This document shows positions 1 through 7,227 of a DNA stretch of 33,629 nucleotides, one piece after another. The position numbers were made by a program, and so were the translations under genes. Source of the stretch: Candidatus Bathyarchaeota archaeon (lineage in GTDB: Archaea; Thermoproteota; Bathyarchaeia; TCS64); NCBI GenBank assembly GCA_026014815.1, contig JAOZHP010000021.1:1-33629 (forward strand). Direction: 5' to 3'. Numbering within the stretch: position 1 is the stretch's first letter; every line of letters begins with the position of its first letter. The notes below the pieces were generated by a model that was not told the DNA's origin, ran no database searches, and saw nothing but the letters and a program-made list of their open reading frames with translations.

Positions 1-167
1 CTTGTTTTCTCTTTTATAATATCTTTGAAAGAATCGCAAACTGATTCATATTGTATCCCGTGGGAGAAAGATGAGGTCAAGACATGGGCCAGATCACGTT
101 CATTGTGTCGTCGTTGTACGCGATTTTATCTCTGCATAATTGTTTAATTTGAATACTCTACTATCAT
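1..167. other. Left-edge sequence, no supported gene
   Basis: One forward frame is open from the window edge to a TAA at 142-144 and could be the last 47 codons of a gene that starts outside. The peptide has no motif I recognise, so I do not call it. The last 20 bases before position 168 are AT-rich and may carry the promoter of the next gene. Confidence 0.3.
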
Positions 168-980
168 GTGATGGCTCCAAAAGAGATCAAGCATTTGTTT
201 ACCGAGAAAGGTGAAGTCATTTCCGCGATTGTAATTTATGGGGCTAGGACATTTCAGGGAATAGACTCAATTTTACATCAAGTAGCCATGTATAGGTGGA
301 CGGATCTGCATATTCTGTTAGGTGAACTGATTCAGGAAGGTGATGTTTTCCTGAATGAATCTGGTGAATATGGAGTAAGGCCTGAGCTTGAGGCAGATTA
401 CAATTACTTTGAGGAACATATGGGTGAATGGCTTGAGCCCCCCATGGAATGTGAATATCCTGATAATTACGTAGATCCGGAACCTAAGTATCCAGATATT
501 ATAACAAACACTGAATCATGGGTTAAACTACATAAACCTGAGATAGTTTTCAATCAGGAGCATTTCTATCTTGATGGTCATTATTTGGATAGTTTTACTA
601 GATTTATTTTGACTAATGCGTTCAATACAGTTATTGTTGTGAATCCCTTCTTCGATCTTAGCACGCCGACTCAGCTAATGATTAAAGCGAAACAAAACGG
701 TAAAACCGTTGTATTGGTTACTCGACCTCCTAGAGGGTCACATTTCAAGAAATTACATAAAATTATGGAAGAAAAAGGAGTTACCTTGTTATATCATAAC
801 GATTTACACGCTAAGGTCATTGTTATTGATGACTTGCTAGCAGTTGTCTCATCAATGAATTTTAAGCAGAGGGCATCTGCGGGGATTACATGGGAGGCTG
901 GGATTGTAACGGTGAACAAAGCGATAGTTAATTCCATAAAATCATCCATAGCAGACCTGAATCTCCAACCAATAAAATAG
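168..980 (+). CDS. Phospholipase D-like (single HKD) protein
   Basis: A 270-residue protein with one PLD catalytic motif near its C-terminus: H214, K216 and D221 in LHAKVIVIDD, followed by the usual small/polar stretch SSMNF (S228, S229, N231) and E243. PLD-fold enzymes with one motif work as dimers and cleave phosphodiesters in DNA, RNA or lipids. The first ~95 residues are helical and charged and may be a winged-helix or adaptor part; residues ~125-265 form the PLD domain. No signal peptide or membrane segment is visible, so it should be cytosolic. The start is GTG at 168 with ATG directly after it, and either could be used. It sits in an AT-rich accessory block next to a membrane-anchored nuclease, which suits a nuclease role in defence or in a mobile element, but substrate and role are inference. 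Confidence 0.75.
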   Translation: MMAPKEIKHLFTEKGEVISAIVIYGARTFQGIDSILHQVAMYRWTDLHILLGELIQEGDVFLNESGEYGVRPELEADYNYFEEHMGEWLEPPMECEYPDNYVDPEPKYPDIITNTESWVKLHKPEIVFNQEHFYLDGHYLDSFTRFILTNAFNTVIVVNPFFDLSTPTQLMIKAKQNGKTVVLVTRPPRGSHFKKLHKIMEEKGVTLLYHNDLHAKVIVIDDLLAVVSSMNFKQRASAGITWEAGIVTVNKAIVNSIKSSIADLNLQPIK

Positions 981-1087
981 AAAAAAGACCGCGACTTAAT
1001 GTTTCTCATTCACATGAGAATTTTTTACTTGCTTTGAAAACTGAACTTTAATATTTGAAATGATAGAAGTTTTATTGTAAATAAAAA

Positions 1088-1606
1088 TTGAGCGCTTCAG
1101 AAAAGGTAATAAAAGAAACTTCCTCCGACTGGGTTGTTTATCTCGATAATTCTGCAATTAATGGTTCAATGACTCTTACCGATACAAGAATTATTTTTGG
1201 GTCATCAGATCAAGATATTTTTCTAAACAACATAAAAAACATTGAAATTTTAACCCGTTTAGCAGATACGCCTCAGATATCAATTGAAAATAATAATTGG
1301 TACAAGACCATCTCATTTGAAAGAAAGACGGGAGCCCATCTAGCAAACGTGTTATTTGGCAATACTGGGTGGGTTCATGGCGACATTGCTTCATATACGT
1401 CCTATTGGGCATCATTATTTACTTTCGCAAGATTCCTTCATGGAAACCCGCCAAGTCTCAAGCGCTCACATGAAGAATCGGTCTCTGAGGTCTGGTGTTA
1501 TAATTGTGATAGTTATGTACAAGTGAAAAAAACGCGACAGAAAATTTGGACTGTAGAATGTCCAGTATGTAATTCAAAGTCATTGCTTTCCAATAAACCC
1601 AGATAA
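1088..1606 (+). CDS. GRAM/PH-like domain protein with C-terminal zinc ribbon
   Basis: A 172-residue protein in two parts. Residues ~20-55 read like the start of a bacterial/archaeal PH or GRAM domain: a strand of the type GSMTLTDTRIIF, a short hydrophilic gap, then LNNIKNIEI. Residues ~136-168 form a zinc ribbon with two Cys pairs (CYNC and CPVC) 20-odd residues apart. Such proteins are usually adaptors that bind lipids, nucleic acid or partner proteins. I see no catalytic motif. The best start is TTG at 1088 because no ATG occurs near the beginning of the domain. The gene stands alone, about 110 bases after the PLD-like gene and on the same strand, within the same AT-rich stretch. Confidence 0.6.
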   Translation: MSASEKVIKETSSDWVVYLDNSAINGSMTLTDTRIIFGSSDQDIFLNNIKNIEILTRLADTPQISIENNNWYKTISFERKTGAHLANVLFGNTGWVHGDIASYTSYWASLFTFARFLHGNPPSLKRSHEESVSEVWCYNCDSYVQVKKTRQKIWTVECPVCNSKSLLSNKPR

Positions 1607-1675
1607 TAAATGCGCGTTGGGCTTTCACCTGTTTCAACATAAACAATATAATACGCTCAGGATAGAACTAGCGTT

Positions 1676-1703
1676 TCTCAATACACTTTTAAGCCATAAC
1701 CCT
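1676..1703. repeat. Direct repeat, left copy
   Basis: This 28-base stretch matches 2983-3010 with one difference (A at 1681, G at 2988). Its core is ACACTTTTAAGCCATAACCC. It lies between convergent genes, 70 bases after the stop at 1606 and 19 bases beyond the end of the nuclease gene on the other strand. The flanks of the two copies are not alike. Confidence 0.8.
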
Positions 1704-1722
1704 TGGAGAATGTGTCCAAGAT

Positions 1723-2172
1723 TTAATTTAACAGCTTTATACCGGTTTCTTTTTCAAACTTTTTCATAAAGACCCAGTCAAGATTATCTAGATTTCTTGG
1801 ATATATCGATATAAATTTCTGTTTTTTAGAATGATATTGAGCCATCTTCCATCTCATACTCCTAATGTAACTATTTTTTACTTTAGGGTCGTCGGCATCA
1901 ACAAGTCCCCAATATTCGACAAAAACATCGTAGTCAGGCAGATAAAAATCAGGATGAATTTTTTTACCTTTCTTTGTGGTGAACGTTTTTTCATATTTAT
2001 ATCGGATACCGTTTTCACTTAGAAAATCTGCAATGTATTTTTCGCCTTTGCTTTTTACTTTCTCTCCATTGAGTGTTTTTGAAGGTATTCCATATTGTTT
2101 TGATCGTGATTCTTGTATCGTTATAATGAGGAGAAGAATAAAGAGGATGAATATCGGTAGGTCAAGATCCAT
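1723..2172 (-). CDS. Membrane-anchored PD-(D/E)XK-type nuclease
   Basis: A 149-residue protein. Residues 5-20 are a single hydrophobic anchor (DLPIFILFILLLIITIQ), and the rest is a small restriction-endonuclease fold. Visible core residues are E44 in KGEKYIADFL, D75 in the HPDFYLPDYD stretch and E86 in VEYWG. This is the pattern of short DUF559/Vsr-like and helicase-associated nuclease domains that use a DNA-cleaving metal site. The likely topology is an inner-face nuclease tethered to the cell membrane, which would suit attack on entering DNA; that role is inferred. The start is ATG at 2172 and I see no ribosome binding site. The gene points left and is bracketed, with the next gene, by the 28-base direct repeats. 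Confidence 0.65.
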   Translation of the reverse strand: MDLDLPIFILFILLLIITIQESRSKQYGIPSKTLNGEKVKSKGEKYIADFLSENGIRYKYEKTFTTKKGKKIHPDFYLPDYDVFVEYWGLVDADDPKVKNSYIRSMRWKMAQYHSKKQKFISIYPRNLDNLDWVFMKKFEKETGIKLLN

Positions 2173-2308
2173 TTGGGTTAAAATTTACTTGAATTTATAA
2201 TTTATTTATGGAACAAAGCTAGACATTTCAATATTACGAAGCACGTGCAATCAAGCAGCTTGGCATTAATCGCTCAATTTTTATTGATACTTTATCCTAG
2301 TACATATT

Positions 2309-2914
2309 ATGCGCGTAAGATACCGTCATGTAGTTTTTTTCTTTGGAGTAGTTGGGTTAATAGTCCTTGGTTCAACATATTATCTTTTTACCATTGATTA
2401 TATCACCAGGGCCGAATTTGTGAATATATTTGTGTCATTCAGTCTAGGAATATCTGCTTTAATTTTCGGTGCCACAAGTGTGGTTTCAACACAGATTAGT
2501 TTAAGACAGGAAGGGAATGTAGAACGAGTGGGTAGAGCCAAAGACAAATTTAGAGACAAATTAGAATTTTATTCGCCCTTAAAATATGAAGCAGATAATA
2601 GGGAGAAATTTCGTGTAGATGAATGGTTTAATAGATTAGACATTAATTATGAGGTATATAAATACTATAACATTCATGCAGAAGAAGAGTTAAAGAAAGA
2701 ATTGTCTCGTTACTATGCCATATATAAAGATAGAGATTATCAATATGCGTCTAATTCTACCAAAGATAAGTGGATAGAATTTAGAAATAGAATTTGTGAT
2801 ATTATTGATGAGGATTTTTCAAAGATATTAGAATTGTACGAGGCCCACACTCGTACAGATGATAGCGTATTAAAGGCAATAAAAAATAAGAAAGATAACA
2901 AGGAGAATAATTAG
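2309..2914 (+). CDS. Two-helix membrane protein with charged cytoplasmic domain (paralogue of 29258-29698)
   Basis: A 201-residue protein of unknown function. Residues 7-27 and 36-61 are two membrane helices. The remaining ~135 residues are very charged and mostly helical. That soluble part resembles the protein at 29258-29698. Both have a K-x-EFY/DDFY-x-PL element, then a segment with an aromatic-rich Y-Y/H run and L-x-x-x-L-x-R-Y, and finally DKW followed by a helix with I-x-x-DF-x-K-L. A fixed helical module on a membrane anchor suggests a sensor or scaffold; I cannot assign a function. The ATG at 2309 is the natural start. The gene lies back-to-back with the membrane-anchored nuclease (136 bases apart) inside the repeat-bracketed segment, so the two may act together. 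Confidence 0.55.
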   Translation: MRVRYRHVVFFFGVVGLIVLGSTYYLFTIDYITRAEFVNIFVSFSLGISALIFGATSVVSTQISLRQEGNVERVGRAKDKFRDKLEFYSPLKYEADNREKFRVDEWFNRLDINYEVYKYYNIHAEEELKKELSRYYAIYKDRDYQYASNSTKDKWIEFRNRICDIIDEDFSKILELYEAHTRTDDSVLKAIKNKKDNKENN

Positions 2915-2982
2915 ATGTTTTTCATCTCTTAAAATATACCACCATAAAAATTCTCTTACGCGTGCAGTAACTCCTTCATGTC

Positions 2983-3010
2983 TCTCAGTACACTTTTAAG
3001 CCATAACCCT
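2983..3010. repeat. Direct repeat, right copy
   Basis: Second copy of the 28-base repeat at 1676-1703. It lies 69 bases after the stop at 2914 and 15 bases beyond the last gene of the provirus operon. It therefore marks the left edge of the provirus block and the right edge of the segment carrying the anchored nuclease and its neighbour. Confidence 0.8.
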
Positions 3011-3024
3011 AGGTTCTCGGAAAT

Positions 3025-3234
3025 TTATTTACCAAATAGGAATAAAGTAGGAATGTATACTGTCACTTCTTCTTGTAGCGAAATTAGTCTCTTGTAACCA
3101 CCACAAAAGCAGCGCGCGCATGAAAGTTCCTTGTTGGGAATCGATCCATTTAGGGTCAAGAGGACCTGCTGGCTTGATGCTAAAATCGGAATAGTCATCA
3201 GGGCGCTTCTTTTATCACAGAATGGTTCAATCAT
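3025..3234 (-). CDS. Small Cys-rich protein at the end of the provirus operon
   Basis: A 69-residue protein of unknown function. Its ATG overlaps the terminase stop as ATGA (3231-3234), which indicates translational coupling and supports a real gene. The middle carries a Cys cluster, CARCFCGG, that could bind a metal if paired with other ligands, but no second Cys pair follows. It is the last gene before the direct repeat at 2983. In related viruses the gene after large terminase would be portal; this protein is far too short and unrelated, so it may be a truncated or replaced segment. Confidence 0.45.
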   Translation of the reverse strand: MIEPFCDKRSALMTIPILASSQQVLLTLNGSIPNKELSCARCFCGGYKRLISLQEEVTVYIPTLFLFGK

Positions 3235-4658
3235 GTCACCGCCAGAGGAATATTGCCTCCCTTTTCGTATGCTTTCATAGATAACGCTATCGCCCAGAAC
3301 ATATCATCATGAGTTCCTGAACTATGATTGAACTGGATTCTACCTGTCTTGCTTAGAGTGTAGATGGGCGTGTTAAGATCGTTGAACAGATCTTGGTCAT
3401 AGGGGATATGGAAGACAGATGATATGCCTGAATCATCGTTCGGGCATGACCTCCTCCATGAGCCATCAAAGTTCTCCACATACCCCATCCAGCCACACTC
3501 CCCGCACTCGACCGTCCTCATCTTCTCCTTCAGGATGGTGGCCATGGCCTCCTTTGTCCCCTCCGTGAAGGTGACCCCGTTCACGTTCCTGATCCCTGCC
3601 CGCCTCATGTCCTCCACAATGTACTCCCCCACCCCCGTCTGGTCACAGTTCACAGAAACTAGCCTGCTCCAGTTATCCTGAAGCCGTTTCACGTACCCAA
3701 TCACCGCCCCGTAAGTAGTGTCCAACATAAACCGATGACAATGTCTCAGATAGTAATGCCCGTCCTTCAACTCGATGACAGCAACGACCGAATGATCCCG
3801 TTTCTTACCAAAATCCACTCCAACAAAGAACTGCCCCCTCCGCTTTGATTCAGCACTCCGGTAACTGAGGGATGAGTCCTGGCAGAACGTTATGAGGCTC
3901 ATGGGGAGCCACCTGTCGTCGTCCTCGGTCCACTCGCACAGCATCTCCCTGCGCCACCGAGAAGGATCTCCTCTGAGCTGTTCCTCGATCATGGAAACTA
4001 TGGATGGTGTCAAAGGTCCATTCGGCGGCAACGCCTCTGTGTAAGGTAACATGTGCTTGCTGAAGGCACCGTACTCTTCTTTGTGGAAAATGTCGTGGAA
4101 GACGCTGTCCGTGTTCCAAGGCGTGCTCTCCGCGATAAGGTAACCATCCGTGGTGTTCAATGTGAAAAGTACAGCCGTGTAGAGGTCCTCGTCGTCCCTG
4201 ATGAAGTTCATCTCCATGAGGTACACGGCCTTGGCGCTGTGCCCCCTGATGGTCTCTGGGACCGGTGACTCAGCCAAGATCTCCGAGCCATTTCTGAACC
4301 GGATAATGGTCCTCATGAGACCCTTTGACCCCACCACGGCTCGGAATAACTGTGGGTCTCGTGCCTTCATCCTGTTCAAGTGACTATGCAAATGCTTGAA
4401 AGCGATCCGCTTCACCTGATCATACTTGGGCGCCGATATGATTATGGTACTACCCGGATACCGTACCGCGTAGTACAGCAGCTTGGCCATCCCGTTGAAG
4501 GTCTTCCCAGTCTGTCTGGCCTGAAGCACCGCTATGAAATGGCTCTCATCCCGGAGAAATGGGTGCATATACTCGTAGGGCTCGTATCCCAGCCACTTTC
4601 TGCAGAACTCCACGGGGTCACTGGGCAGGGTCGGGCAGTTTGTAGCCGAGGATGCCAT
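3231..4658 (-). CDS. terL: Terminase large subunit (packaging ATPase-nuclease)
   Basis: The motor that pumps viral DNA into the procapsid and cuts it. Using ATG 4658 (475 residues): Walker A at ~46-54 (QARQTGKTF), the Walker B region at ~145-150 (VYLMEMNFI, catalytic Glu present but the preceding Asp position is Met), and RNase H-like nuclease acidic residues D282 (VGVDFGKKRD), D339 (NCDQTG) and D451/D452 (THDDMFWA). Residues ~385-407 hold an insert with Cys-x2-Cys and a later Cys, resembling a zinc ribbon inside the nuclease domain. A TTG at 4700 in the same frame would extend the N-terminus by 14 residues but overlap the small subunit by 83 bases; the ATG gives a 41-base overlap. The nuclease looks intact. 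Walker B should be compared with close relatives. Confidence 0.92.
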   Translation of the reverse strand: MASSATNCPTLPSDPVEFCRKWLGYEPYEYMHPFLRDESHFIAVLQARQTGKTFNGMAKLLYYAVRYPGSTIIISAPKYDQVKRIAFKHLHSHLNRMKARDPQLFRAVVGSKGLMRTIIRFRNGSEILAESPVPETIRGHSAKAVYLMEMNFIRDDEDLYTAVLFTLNTTDGYLIAESTPWNTDSVFHDIFHKEEYGAFSKHMLPYTEALPPNGPLTPSIVSMIEEQLRGDPSRWRREMLCEWTEDDDRWLPMSLITFCQDSSLSYRSAESKRRGQFFVGVDFGKKRDHSVVAVIELKDGHYYLRHCHRFMLDTTYGAVIGYVKRLQDNWSRLVSVNCDQTGVGEYIVEDMRRAGIRNVNGVTFTEGTKEAMATILKEKMRTVECGECGWMGYVENFDGSWRRSCPNDDSGISSVFHIPYDQDLFNDLNTPIYTLSKTGRIQFNHSSGTHDDMFWAIALSMKAYEKGGNIPLAVT

Positions 4659-4914
4659 GCTCCGCCTCTTTTCTCTTAAGCTCCTCAACCTCTTGCTCAA
4701 TCATCTCCACCTCCACATCACCCACAAGCCCATAACAAGCTCTCACCGCCTTGATCATCACCTCAAGAGCCCGCACCTGAAGCTTCTCATACGCATCAGG
4801 GTTAGCCGCAATACGGTCACACACCCTCATCACCGCCTCCAGCCGCCTGATATACTCCTCACGCTTGACCCGGGGATCAAACCTTACCCTACGGCAACTG
4901 AAACTAGCCCTCAC
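4618..4914 (-). CDS. Probable terminase small subunit
   Basis: A 98-residue helical protein directly upstream of large terminase, the usual place for the DNA-recognition subunit. The N-terminal half (residues ~10-60) is basic and helical; residues ~68-85 (VEMIEQEVEELKRKEAE) form a short coiled coil, as in oligomerisation segments of small terminases. I place the start at GTG 4914 because it overlaps the stop of the upstream gene as GTGA, matching the junctions elsewhere in this operon. A TTG at 5022 would add 36 acidic residues that overlap the upstream gene. Assignment rests on position, size and helical content, not on a diagnostic motif. Confidence 0.6.
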   Translation of the reverse strand: MRASFSCRRVRFDPRVKREEYIRRLEAVMRVCDRIAANPDAYEKLQVRALEVMIKAVRACYGLVGDVEVEMIEQEVEELKRKEAEHGILGYKLPDPAQ

Positions 4915-5117
4915 CGTGTAGACAAGTTCCCGGTCCACCTCTTCTCCTTCTGAAGCGCCCTGATCACCCTCAACATCAACTCCAAATCCTCCCTCAACGG
5001 AGTGATGTTCCTCCTTATCCAAAAGAAAATCCTCCGAGTATTCGCGTCCCCCCTACCAGACTCCAACCAAACTCTAAGCCTCTCCCTCTCCTTCTCAGTA
5101 AAAATAAAGCTCCGCAT
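4911..5117 (-). CDS. Small helical protein upstream of terminase
   Basis: A 68-residue, strongly charged all-helical protein starting FTEKERERLRVWLESG, with a second helix around PLREDLELMLRVIRAL. Small proteins of this look are common beside terminase genes in archaeal proviruses and may bind DNA, but I cannot assign a function. ATG 5117 is preceded by GGGGG five bases upstream, a good ribosome binding site, so I prefer it to the TTG at 5129. Its stop overlaps the next start as GTGA. The 37-base gap to the gene upstream is one of the larger breaks in the operon. Confidence 0.6.
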   Translation of the reverse strand: MRSFIFTEKERERLRVWLESGRGDANTRRIFFWIRRNITPLREDLELMLRVIRALQKEKRWTGNLSTR

Positions 5118-5154
5118 AACAACCCCCAAAAATTTTTTTTCTCAATATTACAGG

Positions 5155-6585
5155 TTACTTGAAACACTTCAAGCCCTCCCTGCACCAGTACAGGTACGCC
5201 TTCGATTGACCCAAGATGCTGAGGTTCTTTATCACCCACGCGAGGCTCTCAAGGCTCTGGTTCCCTAACCAGGCTTTGAACATGGATTTCTTTGTGATGA
5301 ACCCAGAGGTCCTTGTTAACCTACGAATAGTGGTCACACCGCTGACATTGGCTAACGCATCTAAAACAGGCTCAACGTCCTCGATCACCTTGAGCCTCTC
5401 AAGGTTATACTGTTTTGAGCTAATCCTGCTTGAATGAAACCCAATCTCCCTCAAAGCCTCAATAGACTTCAGCACGTACTTGTTAGGCTCTGTCTTCTTT
5501 ATGAGCCGCATCCCCGCTTTCTCCGCGAAAGGATTGTAACGCGCCATCACAGCGGTGAGCTCCACGTGTTTTCGTCCTTGAAGAGGCAGCGTTTCCCTGA
5601 TTATCCTTGAACCCAGACCAATTCCCCTGTATTTGGGGTGAACTATCACCCTGTTCACCTGAGTCCAGTCCCTGTTGAGTTCCTCAAGCGTAGGCTGGTA
5701 ACCTACCGCCTTTTTCCTTCCCTGCGCATACCGGCCTGAATACGTGTAGACTATTACCCCAACGACTTCCCTGCTGTAAGTCGCCTTGTAGAACCTGTAT
5801 GGCGCAATCACCCTGCTGTCCCTGTAGTGGAGATAAGAGAGCTTATCATAGTCCTCCTTCCCTCCATCCTCAACCACAACCTCCTCGGAGACGCTGCAGA
5901 GGTGACCCGTCCTCGGCTCGTCACGGGAAACCAGCACATCCATGCCCCAACCCTTCACCACCCTGAGATCCGGGTTCAAGTCACCCACCAAATCAGTGTG
6001 ACTGGTAGCGACGACAAGAGTCGCACCCACACGACGAGCCTGCTTCTGCACGTTAAACGCCACAATCTTCGCCGTCGTCCTGTCCAGAATGCTGCAGAAC
6101 TCGTCGCAGAGCCAGAAAGGTTTCCCCGACGCCAGCATCTGCGCCAGACGGTACCTGTACCGTTGCCCCATACTCAGCTCGCTGAACCTTCTGAGGAACA
6201 GGTAGGCGTCGTTGAGGCCCACCCTGCTCAACAACTCAAGAGCCTCACTGAACCCCTCGCCGATAGAGTCAATGACCGGCACATCCACTGGCTCAGGCAG
6301 CTCATCCATGGACACCGCCCTGTCACCTAGATCCTCTCGTAACGCATTCAGGAGGACGCTTTTCCCTGAGCCGCTGTCCCCCGTGATGTAGACCACGTCC
6401 CCCTCCCTGAGCCTGAGCTCAAAGTCATCGAAGAGGACGTGTCTCTGCTCCGAGTCCAGTCCAAGCCCGAAAGCCTCACTCACCTTCACCGTGCGCTCCG
6501 TGAGGGGGACCTCCGTCTTGAACGCGATGTCGTAGACGTAGCACTCCCTCTTCTTGTCGTACCGTCGTACTCTTCGTGCTCTCAC
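5155..6585 (-). CDS. ABC-type ATPase fused to GNAT acetyltransferase (COG2401-like)
   Basis: A 476-residue fusion. Residues ~50-240 are an ABC nucleotide-binding domain: Walker A at ~69-76 (GDSGSGKS), signature LSMGQ at ~137-141, Walker B WLCDEF with D161/E162, and switch His196 in ATSH. No membrane domain is attached, so this is a soluble ABC ATPase. Residues ~255-375 are a GNAT fold with the acetyl-CoA loop RGIGLG at ~320-326, preceded by the VNRVIVHPKYR strand. The last ~100 residues are an unrecognised helical tail. This architecture is known in archaeal genomes and in viruses near terminase genes; its role is not established as far as I know, and DNA packaging or protein modification are guesses. 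GTG 6585 overlaps the upstream stop as GTGA, which fixes the start. Confidence 0.85.
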   Translation of the reverse strand: MRARRVRRYDKKRECYVYDIAFKTEVPLTERTVKVSEAFGLGLDSEQRHVLFDDFELRLREGDVVYITGDSGSGKSVLLNALREDLGDRAVSMDELPEPVDVPVIDSIGEGFSEALELLSRVGLNDAYLFLRRFSELSMGQRYRYRLAQMLASGKPFWLCDEFCSILDRTTAKIVAFNVQKQARRVGATLVVATSHTDLVGDLNPDLRVVKGWGMDVLVSRDEPRTGHLCSVSEEVVVEDGGKEDYDKLSYLHYRDSRVIAPYRFYKATYSREVVGVIVYTYSGRYAQGRKKAVGYQPTLEELNRDWTQVNRVIVHPKYRGIGLGSRIIRETLPLQGRKHVELTAVMARYNPFAEKAGMRLIKKTEPNKYVLKSIEALREIGFHSSRISSKQYNLERLKVIEDVEPVLDALANVSGVTTIRRLTRTSGFITKKSMFKAWLGNQSLESLAWVIKNLSILGQSKAYLYWCREGLKCFK

Positions 6586-6857
6586 TCTGTGTTCCTCCCC
6601 CAGACGGCGCCCACTATGGTGCCCACCACCAGCATGATGCCGTTGAAGATGACGTCGTTCCACGACCCCATCCACACCATGTGGATTATCTCCAGCCCCA
6701 CCAGGCCCACGAAGAACAACACCATCAACAAGATCACCAAGACAAACCTGTCACTAGGAATCGTCTCCTGTATCCTTACCCGCCGAGACACCCCCGCCTC
6801 AACGGTCTTCCTCTTTGTTAATGCCCGCCGCAGCAGACTCTTAACCCACCCGTACAC
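6582..6857 (-). CDS. Small two-helix membrane protein, holin-like
   Basis: A 91-residue protein with a basic N-terminus (~30 residues), a long hydrophobic helix (~38-60, FVLVILLMVLFFVGLVGLEI) and a second helix (~69-87, VIFNGIMLVVGTIVGAVWG). Size, two membrane spans and location among late viral genes fit a holin, which would open the cell membrane for release. No lysis enzyme is seen beside it, so a structural or other membrane role is possible. GTG 6857 is preceded by GGAGG nine bases upstream, the best ribosome binding site in this operon, and the gene overlaps its upstream neighbour by 17 bases. Confidence 0.55.
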   Translation of the reverse strand: MYGWVKSLLRRALTKRKTVEAGVSRRVRIQETIPSDRFVLVILLMVLFFVGLVGLEIIHMVWMGSWNDVIFNGIMLVVGTIVGAVWGRNTE

Positions 6858-7227
6858 TCATTCTCTCCTCCTTTCTACTATACTTGCGTAGGTTCACTCG
6901 TCTCCCGAGGACCCCTACTTCCTGTATCACCTGCATCATCTCCTCCCGTGGAAGCACGAGCACCACCTCCTCCACAAGCTCAAGCGGAATCCGTGTGGCG
7001 CCCCACTCGTTGTACATCTCCACCACGTCCTTCCCCAGCAGCAGCATACGCCGCTTCCGTCCACTAACCCCCAGGTATAGGCCCCAGTCCTTGCAGTTCA
7101 CCTCAGGGCTCTCCACGTGCTCCGTGAGCTTGGCCTTGATGTCCGACGCATCCAGCCACCGCACCATGATGAAGCTTCCCTTCGGCAACTCGCCGCGGGT
7201 GATCTCGTCAACCGTTACACGCCTCAT
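6841..7227 (-). CDS. Small viral protein of unknown function downstream of hub
   Basis: A 128-residue protein predicted to be mostly beta-strand in its first two thirds (strands around FIMVRWLD, DWGLYLGVSG and RRMLLLGKDVVEM) with a helical, basic C-terminus. I do not recognise the family. Its ATG at 7227 overlaps the hub stop as ATGA, so its translation is probably coupled to the hub. A GTG two codons earlier is possible. Sitting between the hub and the holin-like gene, it could be a baseplate or tail-tip accessory, which is inference from position only. Confidence 0.55.
   Translation of the reverse strand: MRRVTVDEITRGELPKGSFIMVRWLDASDIKAKLTEHVESPEVNCKDWGLYLGVSGRKRRMLLLGKDVVEMYNEWGATRIPLELVEEVVLVLPREEMMQVIQEVGVLGRRVNLRKYSRKEERMSVRVG

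Noticed and set aside
5827-6330. 167-codon plus-strand frame opposite the ABC-GNAT gene
   Set aside because: It lies over Walker A, signature and Walker B motifs of the minus-strand gene and has a His/Arg/Pro-rich, non-globular product.
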